Part shown: in pieces, positions 35,430 to 44,600 of the stretch
Layout of the letters: every line of letters begins with the position of its first letter
Position numbering within the stretch: position 1 is the stretch's first letter
NCBI GenBank assembly: GCA_016125255.1
Contig: WGMD01000011.1
Span: 62,001 to 126,000, forward strand
Length of the DNA: 64,000 nucleotides
Source: Planctomycetota bacterium
GTDB taxonomy: Bacteria; Planctomycetota; Phycisphaerae; Phycisphaerales; Zrk34
Direction: 5' to 3'
Notes under the pieces: model-generated
Told to the model about the DNA's origin: nothing
The model's input: the letters and a program-made list of their open reading frames with translations, nothing else
Database searches by the model: none
Made by a program: the position numbers and the translations under genes

Positions 35430-37079
35430 ATGTCGCGTAGTCCCTACAGACCTTGGGAAGAGGAACCCCCGGTGACGGGGAATTTCCTGGTCACATTCTT
35501 TTTTCTGACCACCGTGCTGGCACTCGGTGCGGCGGCGTACCTGTTCTACATCAACGACAAGCAGACGGCGGAATTGGAAATGCTTCACGCGCGCGTGCGG
35601 CAGTTGGAGACGCAGACGCAGATCGCACCCGTCGCTGCATCCGCGCGGCCGATTCCTCCGGCAACGCCGTTGTCGGCCGAGCCCGGCAAGACCCCGCGGC
35701 CTCTGCCAGTGCCGGCCCCGCCGACGCCGTTGCCCGGCGCGACGGCGACGCCCGTCGCAGCACCTGTACCGACCCCGTCGACGACGAAGCCCTCGGTGTC
35801 GATCCCCGATCTGCTTCCGCCTCTGCAAGGCCCACCAACTTTTGCGGGCAACGCGACGCATGTCGCTTTGCCCGCAAAGTACGGCCGCTGGTGTCTGGCG
35901 GGATGCGGACGATTCATCATCGTGCACATGCCCGAGGCGCATCAGGTCGCGGTCATCGACGTACTGGCGGGCGGGATTTTGCACACTTTCGATGGCGTGA
36001 CGGACGATGTAATCCCCGCGGCCGGGCGCAATTGGATGGTGCTCGTGCTGCCTTCGCAGCAGCGCATTGTGCGATACCGACTCGACAATTTCGAACGCGA
36101 CAAAGTCGGCCCGCTTCCGACAGACGGCACCACACGCGCCGCGCTCATCGGCTACGCGTCCAACGGCCCGCTGCTCATCGGCTCCAACAAAGGCCACCTC
36201 GTCGATTTGCTCACGCTCGAGTCCGACGAGACGCGGCAAACCATCGGCGGGCAGGACGAGTACGGATACTCCATCCGGGTCTCCGCCGACGGGCTGACCT
36301 TTGGAGGCATTCCCCTGGGCATCGGGCCGATCGCTTTTACGCGCATGATGCTCCTGCCGGCTTCGACGGATCTTCAAAACTTTTCGAGTACGAGCGGCGC
36401 CTACCGCTATGCTCAACCCAATGCCGACGGCAGTCTCATGTTCATGACCGGACACGCGCTCTACAACGCCAATCTCAAGGAGATTCCCACCACCGCGCTC
36501 AACAAGCGCACGCTCTTCCCCACCGACGATCCGCGCTATTTCATCGCGCTGGAGCAGACCAACATCGGGGCCAAAAAGGAAGGGTTGACGCTTGAGATAT
36601 GCACCGTCGCGGATCGGCGCGTCATTGCGACGATCAAGGGATTCGAGGAATGGGGTCGACACGGCAACCACGACGATCGCGGACGATCCCTCTGGCTCAG
36701 CGAAGGCGTGTTCGAATATCTCGTGCACCCGCAGGTGTTCGTCGTCACCGATGTGGACCGCAAGACGATTCACCTATACAAGCTCAATGTGCTCGACGAA
36801 ATGGCCAAGCGCGGCGACTATCTCTACGTCGAGTCCGTCCCGCCGTGCGTGGCCAAGCGCGGCGTGGAACTGGTCTATCGCGTCGAAGCACAGTCATCGA
36901 AAGGGCCGGTCGTCTGCACGCTCGCCTCAGCGCCGCCGGGCGCGATCATCGACCCGGACGGCACAATTCGCTGGACCCCGCCGGCCGATTTTGCAAACGA
37001 CACCGCCGCGATTATCGCCGACGTCTCCGACGCAAGCGGCGAGCACGTGCTTCACAACATTGACCTCGATGTTCAGTGA
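35430..37079 (+). CDS. Membrane-anchored beta-propeller-like protein
   Basis: 549 residues. A cytoplasmic N-terminus and one helix (FLVTFFFLTTVLALGAAAYLF), a short coiled coil (TAELEMLHARVRQLETQ), a Pro/Ala-rich linker of about 80 residues, then a long beta-rich domain with alternating strands like a beta-propeller (LLIGSNKGHLVDLLTLES, VFVVTDVDRKTIHLYKL). The end (PPGAIIDPDGTIRWTPPADF) resembles cadherin-like/He_PIG-type Ig domains. Role unknown; probably extracytoplasmic ligand binding. GGGGGTGG lies before the ATG. Confidence 0.65.
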   Translation: MSRSPYRPWEEEPPVTGNFLVTFFFLTTVLALGAAAYLFYINDKQTAELEMLHARVRQLETQTQIAPVAASARPIPPATPLSAEPGKTPRPLPVPAPPTPLPGATATPVAAPVPTPSTTKPSVSIPDLLPPLQGPPTFAGNATHVALPAKYGRWCLAGCGRFIIVHMPEAHQVAVIDVLAGGILHTFDGVTDDVIPAAGRNWMVLVLPSQQRIVRYRLDNFERDKVGPLPTDGTTRAALIGYASNGPLLIGSNKGHLVDLLTLESDETRQTIGGQDEYGYSIRVSADGLTFGGIPLGIGPIAFTRMMLLPASTDLQNFSSTSGAYRYAQPNADGSLMFMTGHALYNANLKEIPTTALNKRTLFPTDDPRYFIALEQTNIGAKKEGLTLEICTVADRRVIATIKGFEEWGRHGNHDDRGRSLWLSEGVFEYLVHPQVFVVTDVDRKTIHLYKLNVLDEMAKRGDYLYVESVPPCVAKRGVELVYRVEAQSSKGPVVCTLASAPPGAIIDPDGTIRWTPPADFANDTAAIIADVSDASGEHVLHNIDLDVQ

Positions 37080-37161
37080 CGCAACCGCGGCTGTTGAACA
37101 GCGGGCCGTGACAAGTATCGCGCCAAATCGGCTCGCGTTGCTGAGGCAATGTGGGCTTTTT

Positions 37162-38022
37162 TTACCAGAGATACGTTCCCGTGTACCCGGGGCTCACCGG
37201 GTAGTTGCCGCCGATGCACATGCGGGGCGCGATCTCGCCGCGCGTGTGCAGGAAGGCCCCGCCGTCGCCGGTCAGCACGGGGTTGTCATCGGTGAGGTAG
37301 TCGCTGTAGGGCGCGCCGCTGACGGCCAGGCCGCGCCCGCCGTGCGAAATTTCGTGGAGACTGTTGCTGTTATAGAAGTTGATGCGGTGGGTGATGAACG
37401 TGACGGCGGCGCCGATCTGCGACGCGCGGAGAGGCGGGCGCGGCTCCGAGCCGATCATCGCCAGCGTGCGCCCGCCGCCCGAATAACCGGCCATCCACAT
37501 GTACGCCGTGTAGACATTGGCCGCGCTGGAGTCCCATCCGCCGTAGGCCCCATTGGTCCAGTTGCTCGAAGAGTACACGGACAGGTTGGCCTGATTGGGG
37601 ACCTTGGCGACGATGGGGCAGGTGAGGAGGGTCGTGTTGGCGACATAAGTTCCGCGCATCAGGTTGACGATGCTGTTGGCGTTGCCGGAGCGGCGCTGAT
37701 AATCGGGCGAGTCCTCATTGCGCGGGACGAACCAGCCGGCGGCGTCGGCGGAGTAGGAAATCTGCGCGACGTACTGCTGATGCATGTTCGACTGACACTT
37801 CACCAACTGAGCGGCATATCGGGCGAGCTTCATCGAGGGCAAAAGCATCGCGACGAGCAGGGCGACGATGGCGACGACGACGAGCAGTTCGATCAAGGTG
37901 AAACCATGTCGCACGCAAGGTGCGGCGGGGTGACTGAAGTCACCCCGCCTCGTGCAAGACGCGCCGCGCGGGGCAGTTCCCGCCGGCAAATGCGTTTCGA
38001 GATGAACCGATCCATGTTTCAT
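37162..38022 (-). CDS. Type II pseudopilin (planctomycete-type, N-terminal methylation)
   Basis: 286 residues. The prepilin signal [20 protein letters not shown] is at residue 40, followed by a body with the usual H-x-x-DG-like end ([13 protein letters not shown]). Pseudopilins of this kind are cleaved before Phe and methylated by a prepilin peptidase. The start at 38022 overlaps the stop of the upstream gene by ATGA, as do all junctions in this operon, so it is preferred; it leaves an unusual 39-residue leader containing a palindrome. The GTG at 37914 (3 codons before GFTLIE) is the other option. Confidence 0.85.
   Translation of the reverse strand: MKHGSVHLETHLPAGTAPRGASCTRRGDFSHPAAPCVRHGFTLIELLVVVAIVALLVAMLLPSMKLARYAAQLVKCQSNMHQQYVAQISYSADAAGWFVPRNEDSPDYQRRSGNANSIVNLMRGTYVANTTLLTCPIVAKVPNQANLSVYSSSNWTNGAYGGWDSSAANVYTAYMWMAGYSGGGRTLAMIGSEPRPPLRASQIGAAVTFITHRINFYNSNSLHEISHGGRGLAVSGAPYSDYLTDDNPVLTGDGGAFLHTRGEIAPRMCIGGNYPVSPGYTGTYLW
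37924..37949. repeat. ACTTCAGT-cored hairpin inside the pseudopilin leader
   Basis: GGCGGGGTGAC, loop TGAA, GTCACCCCGCC: an 11-bp perfect stem, extended by GCAAGGTG/CTCGTGCAAG-like flanks. Its TTCA-loop core is shared with the hairpin at 31851. Confidence 0.65.
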
Positions 38023-39440
38023 CGGCGGCGTTTGAATGCGAAGAGCCCCATCAGCGCCAGCCCGGCGGGCAGCGCGGCGGGGGCGGGGATCACGGTGCTG
38101 AGCAGGATGCCGCTGACGCCGGCGAAGTTCCCGGCGGCGAGGGCGAGACTGATGTTGAGCTGTCCCAGCGCGTTGGTTCTGGCGTCAAAGCCGAACAGCG
38201 ACGCCGTCGTGGTGACGCCGTCGGCCACGCCCGCCCAGAGCGGCGCCAGCGTCACGCCGTTGACGGTGATGCTCAGGTCGCCGTTCCATCCCGCGTCGCC
38301 GCCGATGAGCTGGACGTAGAACTTGGTGTCGGCGGCCAGGCCGGCGAAGTTGATGGCCATGCCCGTGTGCGTTGCGCCCATATAGAACATCTGGTTGGCG
38401 ACGGCGTCGAGCGTCGCGCCGTCGGTGCCGGTGATGGCGGTGGTCTGCGTGCGGACGGTGTTGTCGGAGGTGAAGCCGGTGCCGATGAGCGAGACGGTGG
38501 CGCCGGCGTTGTTGGCGTTGGCGGACAGGGCGATCGGGCCGGCGGGCAGGGAGGACATGTTCACATTGTCGAAGCCGATGCCGTGGAACGTGGTGCTCAC
38601 GCCGGGCCCGCTGTAGAGGAAGTTCACGCCGTAGTTGATCCGCGTCCCCGCCGTCGATGCGAACGGATTATCCGCCACCCGCGCCGCGTCGGCGAGCTTT
38701 TCGTCATCGACCTGCGTCAGGGCGTACTTGGCCGTCAGATACCGATTGACCGCCGCCGTGTCGTTGCCGTTGAGTACGCCGTCGTAGACGAGCACCTCCG
38801 CCACGTCGCCGGCCCAGAGCCGGTTGTTGGCGTTGTTGCCGATGCGGAGGGAGTTGATGTTTCGGGTCGTGGTGGCGACGGCCTTGACGACCTGAGCGGT
38901 TCCGAATCCGCCGGGGATGGCGAAGACCTGACTGCCATTGATGGCGAAAGTGCCGCCGAGGGCGAAGTCGGCGCTGTTGCCGGTGAAGTACGCGGCGGTT
39001 TCGGTGGTCGTCTGACGGATGGTGTTATTGCCGGACGAGTCGGAGATCAGGTCCGAGAGCGTGAACGCGTCGGAGGCCATCGAGGCGACGACGAAGATGG
39101 TCTGCGCGGAGGTGTTGAGGATGGCGGCGTTGTTGGAGAAGATCAGGTCGCCGCCGGAGGCCCCGCCGTCGAACCGGACCGCCGGTCCGCCGGCGATGGC
39201 GGTTCCGCGGAAGGTGGGCGTCGTCTGGATGTTGACGTTGACGCCATGCACCTGTTCAGTCCACGCGGTGATGGTCGTGCCTTCGCCGCCGCTCGTCAGG
39301 CCGGTGTCAGCGGAAAGCCGGTACGTCAGATTCGCGCTGGCGACGCTCGGCAAGGTCGCGGCGCCGAGCGGCGCGGCGGTCCCGGCCAAGCCCAGACCTG
39401 CCAGCAACGTCGTCCGGATCAACGTGTTCATCCTGTTCAT
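38019..39440 (-). CDS. LamG-like exported protein with PEP-CTERM-type signal
   Basis: 473 residues: signal peptide ([20 protein letters not shown]), a beta-rich domain with the concanavalin/LamG feel ([37 protein letters not shown]), a second beta domain, and a C-terminal [16 protein letters not shown] followed by FAFKRRR, a PEP-CTERM-type sorting signal (variant VPLPAALPAG). It would be anchored or released at the cell surface by an exosortase. It is coupled to the FecR-like gene upstream and the pseudopilin downstream by ATGA overlaps. Substrate unknown. Confidence 0.82.
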   Translation of the reverse strand: MNRMNTLIRTTLLAGLGLAGTAAPLGAATLPSVASANLTYRLSADTGLTSGGEGTTITAWTEQVHGVNVNIQTTPTFRGTAIAGGPAVRFDGGASGGDLIFSNNAAILNTSAQTIFVVASMASDAFTLSDLISDSSGNNTIRQTTTETAAYFTGNSADFALGGTFAINGSQVFAIPGGFGTAQVVKAVATTTRNINSLRIGNNANNRLWAGDVAEVLVYDGVLNGNDTAAVNRYLTAKYALTQVDDEKLADAARVADNPFASTAGTRINYGVNFLYSGPGVSTTFHGIGFDNVNMSSLPAGPIALSANANNAGATVSLIGTGFTSDNTVRTQTTAITGTDGATLDAVANQMFYMGATHTGMAINFAGLAADTKFYVQLIGGDAGWNGDLSITVNGVTLAPLWAGVADGVTTTASLFGFDARTNALGQLNISLALAAGNFAGVSGILLSTVIPAPAALPAGLALMGLFAFKRRR

Positions 39441-41026
39441 GGTGCATCTCCTTCAAGGTGCGGTGCGGTTTCATTATCCTCTTCGATCGACGGCGCGGCG
39501 GTCGCGGTCAGCTTGCTCGCCCGGCCGATCACATCCAGTTCACGGTACACGGAAGGCCCCAGATGCTTGCCGAACGGCTCGTCGTCATGGAAGACGAATC
39601 GAACGGCGACGATGCCGCGCGCCAGCGGGCGACCGTCGCGCGATTCGACGACGACCTGCCGCTCGAACACGCCGCGCGAGTCGGGGGAGTTGTCCGGCAG
39701 CCGGACCTCCGTGAGCGGCACGAACGCCGCGTCCCCGATGGTGCGGACCAGCACGCTGTAAACCTGTCCGTCGCGGTTGGGCCAGCAGCCGGTGAGACTT
39801 TCGATGCGGTCGATGTCATAGCCCCATGGCGCATCGTCGCTCGAAAAATGCCAGGTGATCGACCCGCCGTCGAGCGTGGACCAGCTTCCGTGCGTATCGC
39901 TGACGTTGGCGCTGTCCCAGACCACCGGACCGTCGGTCAATGCGTCGATCGACTGATTGGTGAACACGCCCGTCGCCGCCGCCCCTTCGCCCAGCTCGCG
40001 CGTCGCCGCGGCGGTCTGAAGCAGATCGTCCGCGGCGACCTTGAACGTGTTGAGGCGCGAGAGCGGACTGATTCGGCTCGTGATCAATTGCGCATCACAG
40101 AGCACCGGCAGCGTGATCGCCTCCGGCGACAAGCGACCCGCCGTCAGCGCCGTCAAAGCGCCCTCCGACAGTTCGTGCTCCGCCCCCGTCGCCTCGCGGA
40201 TCAACACCCGACCCGCCAGCACGCGCACCTGCACGCGATCCAACTCGTCCACCGTCGCGACAAAGCGCGTGCCCAGGTCCACCACCGACGCCCCGCCCGG
40301 CAGGTCCAGCGTGAACCCGTGCGCCGCCGCCGGCACGTACACGCTCAGCGTGCCCGACGCCAGACGGCCGCGATTGGAGCCCGTCATCGCCAGTTCGCCC
40401 GGCCCGATCAGGTCCGCCACCGCCGTCGAACGGAACATCACCTGTGCCGTCCCCGCCGCCAGACGAATCGGCCCGCTCAGGTCCGAGCCCAACGCGTACT
40501 CCGCATCCGCGAACCGCGCGTCCGCCGAAACATCCGACAAAATCGCAAAGTTCCGCGCCGCGGCGGAATCGGATTTGGGATTGCGAATTGCGGATTGCGG
40601 ATAGGGCAGCACAAAGACCATCACCAGCGCGGCGGCGAGCGCCACCAATGCCGCGATCGCCGCCTTGAAGCTGATCCCTGATCCCTGACCCCTGAACCCT
40701 TTTGCGTACCAGACGCTTCGCGGCGAAGCGCCGCTCAGCGTCGGCGTGGGCTCGCTGCGGGCGTCTTCCGCATCCCCCCACGCCGACGCTGAGCCCGCCT
40801 TGGGGCGAAGCGTCTGGTCCCGCGTGAGCGTTTCAATCATCATCCGCCGATGCCACACGAGCATCGCGAATCGCTCGCGCCGCTGCGCATCGCCGGCGAG
40901 CAGGGCGTTGAGCTTCTCGATCGTCTCCGCATCGCGCTCGTCCGACAGATACGCCATCGCCGCCTCGATCAGCGGCGCGTCCGCTTCGTCAAACGTCGGC
41001 AGCGACAGGCGGGGGGTCATGCTCAT
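39437..41026 (-). CDS. FecR-like transmembrane anti-sigma/regulator
   Basis: 529 residues. A cytoplasmic N-terminal part (LPTFDEADAPLIEAAMAYLS) that should bind the sigma factor, a transmembrane helix (AAIAALVALAAALVMVFVLP, about residues 121-140), a FecR domain (GGASVVDLGTRFVATVDELD, then VQVRVLAGRVLIRE) and a C-terminal extracytoplasmic domain. It probably inhibits or activates the neighbouring ECF sigma in response to an outside signal. The ATG at 41026 overlaps the sigma stop by ATGA. Three intergenic-type repeats lie in frame between about residues 70 and 154. Confidence 0.82.
   Translation of the reverse strand: MSMTPRLSLPTFDEADAPLIEAAMAYLSDERDAETIEKLNALLAGDAQRRERFAMLVWHRRMMIETLTRDQTLRPKAGSASAWGDAEDARSEPTPTLSGASPRSVWYAKGFRGQGSGISFKAAIAALVALAAALVMVFVLPYPQSAIRNPKSDSAAARNFAILSDVSADARFADAEYALGSDLSGPIRLAAGTAQVMFRSTAVADLIGPGELAMTGSNRGRLASGTLSVYVPAAAHGFTLDLPGGASVVDLGTRFVATVDELDRVQVRVLAGRVLIREATGAEHELSEGALTALTAGRLSPEAITLPVLCDAQLITSRISPLSRLNTFKVAADDLLQTAAATRELGEGAAATGVFTNQSIDALTDGPVVWDSANVSDTHGSWSTLDGGSITWHFSSDDAPWGYDIDRIESLTGCWPNRDGQVYSVLVRTIGDAAFVPLTEVRLPDNSPDSRGVFERQVVVESRDGRPLARGIVAVRFVFHDDEPFGKHLGPSVYRELDVIGRASKLTATAAPSIEEDNETAPHLEGDAP
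40566..40604. repeat. In-gene GATTGCGAATTGC-type repeat
   Basis: GATTGCGAATTGCGGATTGC is a tandem 8-mer-like repeat (GCGGATT), here inside the FecR-like gene, coding SAIRNPKS. The sequence has the look of a dispersed low-complexity intergenic repeat. Confidence 0.5.
40673..40699. repeat. In-gene GATCCCTGATCCCTGACCCC repeat
   Basis: The same word family as the intergenic element at 16607-16680, here inside the FecR-like gene just before the membrane helix. It codes GFRGQGSGI. Confidence 0.6.
40708..40818. repeat. 111-bp palindrome inside the FecR-like gene
   Basis: Outer arms ACCAGACGCTTCGC (40708-40721) and GCGAAGCGTCTGGT (40805-40818) and inner 18-nt perfect arms GCTCAGCGTCGGCGTGGG (40733-40750) and its complement (40777-40794) surround a 26-nt loop. 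Length is 37 codons, so the frame is kept. Confidence 0.8.
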
Positions 41027-41547
41027 GACCGCACCTCGCCGCTGATGCGCCGGCGGAAGCATTCGAGCAGCGCCCGATGCGCCCGCGTCAATGCGACCTT
41101 GATCGTATTGGCGCTGCGGCCCATCGCCGCCGCCAGCGCTTCCCCGCTCAGATTCATCCGGTAGCGATGCTCGATGAGCTGGCGATGATAAGGCGACAAC
41201 TCGTCGATGCATCGTCGGATCGCGCCCTGCGTCTCGCCCGCTTCCAGCGCGTCGAGCCGATCGAGCGGCGCTTCGAGCAGGTCCAGCACCTCGCTGTTGA
41301 GCACCGCCGGCCGCGCCGCGTCGTGACGCAACAGGTCGATGGCGATGTTCCGACCGGTCGTGCGGAGCCAGCGGCGCAGATGCACCTCGTTCTCGATCGA
41401 ATCGCGATGATCCAGCGCCCGCACGGACAGTTCCTGAAGCACATCCTCCGCCCGGTGAAAGTCGCCCACCACCATGTCGATCCGCGCTAAAATCGCCGCC
41501 CGGTCCGACAGCAGAACGGACACGATCTGTTTTTCCGTGACGGACAT
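41023..41547 (-). CDS. ECF-type RNA polymerase sigma factor
   Basis: 174 residues. Region 2 is visible (FHRAEDVLQELSVRAL, LRRWLRTTGRNIAIDLLRHD), and region 4 ends in a helix-turn-helix (LSGEALAAAMGRSANTIKVA, then LTRAHRALLECFRR). It directs RNA polymerase to a small regulon. The gene heads a four-gene operon with ATGA overlaps: FecR-like, LamG/PEP-CTERM and pseudopilin follow, the module being a surface-protein/pilin programme in Planctomycetes. The sigma factor's own promoter is not clear in the 130 nt upstream. Confidence 0.9.
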   Translation of the reverse strand: MSVTEKQIVSVLLSDRAAILARIDMVVGDFHRAEDVLQELSVRALDHRDSIENEVHLRRWLRTTGRNIAIDLLRHDAARPAVLNSEVLDLLEAPLDRLDALEAGETQGAIRRCIDELSPYHRQLIEHRYRMNLSGEALAAAMGRSANTIKVALTRAHRALLECFRRRISGEVRS

Positions 41548-41678
41548 GATCCGGTTTGGCTCCAGGCGCGCAAAGAGTCACCTTTATATACGGCCGCGGC
41601 GTCGGCGGCGGTACATGCCCATGAAAAAACCTGCCGACGCATCCACCGGCCGGCTTCAAGCATTTGTCGGTCCGTGCG

Positions 41679-44600
41679 TTATCGCTTGCGGCGCCCGATC
41701 AGCCCCGCCATCAGCATCAATCCCGCCGGCAGCGCCGCCGGCGTGGGGATCAAGAGGGCGATCTGGTGCAGGCCCAGATAGTTGTAGTCGATGCTGTGGC
41801 CCTGCTGATTGAGGATCGTGCCGAAGGAGCCGTTGAGCGTCGTGTAGTCGGCGAGGATGATCACCATGCCGCTCAGCGACGTCGTGATGTTCAAGACGCT
41901 TGAAGCGCCGAGCGTCAGGGTGCCGTTGACGCTGATGCGGTCGGCCACGCCGCCCACCTGTTCGAACAGGTATTCGTTGTTGAGGTTCAGCGCGCCATTC
42001 ATGGTGAACGTGCCCGGCGAATCGCCCGGCGCGATCGTTCCGTTGACCGTCAGACTCGACGCCGTGATCGACCCGACGCCGCCGAGCGTCGCGCCGCCGC
42101 TCACGGCCCACGGCCGATCGCTGGTGATGCCCGTGTCCAGCAGCAGCTTGCCCGCGCCGACCGTGTTGGTCGACCCTTCGCCGGTCCACGTCTTGCTCGC
42201 CCCCGAAATCGTCCATGTGCCCCCGTCCAGCTTGTTGAACGCGAACACGCCGGTGACGTTGCCCGAGAGCGTGCCGTCGCCGGCCCCGCGGAGATTGAGC
42301 GTGTGGTTCCCGGCGAACGCGGCGTTGACAGCCCCGCTGATCGTCATCGACCCGGCGAGCGATTCGAGCGTGAGCTGCGCGTTGGCGTTGTTGGACACCG
42401 CGCCGCTCCAGGAGTTCGTGCCCGAGAGGTTCTGCAGGTACGTGGTGTTGACGGTCTCGCCCACGACGCTGATGTTGTTGGAGAGGATCAGCTTCGTGGC
42501 CGTGCTCGTAATGTTCGTCACGCCCGCCGTCGAACCCAGCGCGGTGCTGGAGGCGATGATCAGGTTGCCGTTGGACGCGGTGGTCGTGCCGGCGTAGGAG
42601 TTGTTGCCGCCGAGGGTCAGCGAGCCGGAGCCCGAATGCGTGAGGGCGCCGGAACCGGAGATGTCGTTGTTGACGGTCAGCGAATTGGACCGGTTGAAGG
42701 TCAGCGTTCCGTTGTCGGTCACATTGCCGGTGCCGAGCGACCCGGTCGTGCCGCCGTTGCCGATCTGAAGTGTGCCGGCGGAAATCGTCGTCGCGCCATA
42801 GCTGTTGCCGCCGGTGAGGATCAGCGTGTTGGCGGCCGACTTCGTCAGCGAACCCGAGCCGGAGATGGCGTTGCTCACGGTGATGTTGTCGGAGCGGTTG
42901 AAGGCGAGGATGCCGTTGTCGGTGACGGAGCCGGTGCCCAGCGTGCCGATCGTTCCGCCGTTGCCAATCTGGAGCGTGCCGGCGGTGATGGTCGTCGTGC
43001 CGGTGTAGGAGTTGGCGCCGGTGAGGATCGTCGTGCCCGAGCCGAGTTGGATCACGTTGCCGAGCGTGCCGGAGATGGCGTTGGCGACGGTGATGGAATC
43101 GGAGCGGTTGAAAGTCAACGTGCCGGTGTTGGTGACCGCGCCCGTGCCGATCGAGCCGGTCGTTCCGCCGTTGCCGACCTGAAGCGTGCCCGACGAGATC
43201 GTCGTCGCGCCATAGCTGTTATTGCCGGTGAGCGTGACGGTGTTCAGGGCCGACTTGGTCAGTGCGCCGGTGCCGGAGATGTCGTTGGCGATCGTCACAT
43301 TGTCCGAGCGGTTGATGTTGAGCGTGCCGTTGTCGGTGACCGCGCCGGTGCCGAGCGTGCCGACGGTGCCGTTGTTGCCGATCTGCAACGTGCCGGCATT
43401 GATCGTCGTCGTGCCGTAGGTGTTGGTCGCCAGCAGCGTCAGCGTGCCCGCCCCGCCCTTGACGAGGTTCAGGGCGCTGGCGCCGGAATTGATGTTGCCC
43501 GAGAAGGAGTTGGCGGAGGCGTTGTTGACGGTGAACGTCGAGGCCGACCCGCCGTTGTTGGTGATGAGCATGCTCATCGTCGTGCCGTCATTGACAAGCC
43601 CGGCAACGGTCTGATTGCGGGCGTTGAGGTCGAACGTCGCCGTGCCCACGTTCGTCCCGTTGCCCAGATGCAGCGTCGTCCCGGTGGGCAGTCGGTCGTT
43701 GCCGACGTCGATCTTGAGCAGGCCGACGACGATGTTCGTCGCGCCCTTGTACGTGCTCACGCCGCTGAGAATCGTCGTGCCGGTGTTGTTGCGGACGTTG
43801 AGGTCGACGGTGTTGGCGCCGTCGCTGATGACGCCCGTGACGGTCAGCGAGCCGGCGTCGGCTCCGATGCGCGTGTTGGCGACGTTGGACAGAAGAATGT
43901 TGCCGTCCCAAATGTTGTCGCCGGTCTTGGTCTGAAGCGCGCCGATGTTGTTCGTGCCGGTCCCGGCGATAGTCAGACTCTCGCCGGTGACGGTGATGTT
44001 GCCTTGCAGCTCCAGCCGGGCGCCGGAGCCGACGGTCGTGCCGCCGACCGTCGAGCCCAGGGCGGTGTTGGACTGGATGTTGAGCACAGCCGTGCTGCTC
44101 AGTGCGATCGCGCCGTTGAACGAGTTGTTGCCCGAGAGCGTGGTGGTGCCGGCGGTGAGCGTCGCGCCGCTCATGCTGCTGATGTTGCCCGAGAGGTTGG
44201 CCGAGCCGCCCGACACGCCCAGCGTCGACATGTTGGTGATGTTGGCCGAGTCGGTGTACGTGCCGCTGGAGACGGTGACGGAGCCGGAGCCCGAGTGCAG
44301 TCCGGTGACGTTGACGGTGCCGCCGGCGACGCTGACGTTGCCGTTGCCGGAGAAGGCATTGGTGAGATTGAGGATGCCGCCGGTGGCGGAGATGTTGCTG
44401 GTGCCGGAGAACGCGCCGGTCAGGTTCAAGGTGCCGTTGGAGACGGTGGTTTGTCCGGAGTAGCTGGCGGTGCCGGAGAGTGTCAGCGTGCCGCCGGCGG
44501 TGGAGCGGGTCAGGGCCAGCGTCCCGCCGCCCGAGCCGTCCTGAAGCGTGCCGGCGTAGGTGAACGTGCCGCTGCTGTTGTTGATGGTCAGCGTGGCGTT

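Noticed and set aside
42600-43440. CRISPR array
   Set aside because: The repeats are about 205 bp, imperfect and coding; there are no spacers and no cas genes.
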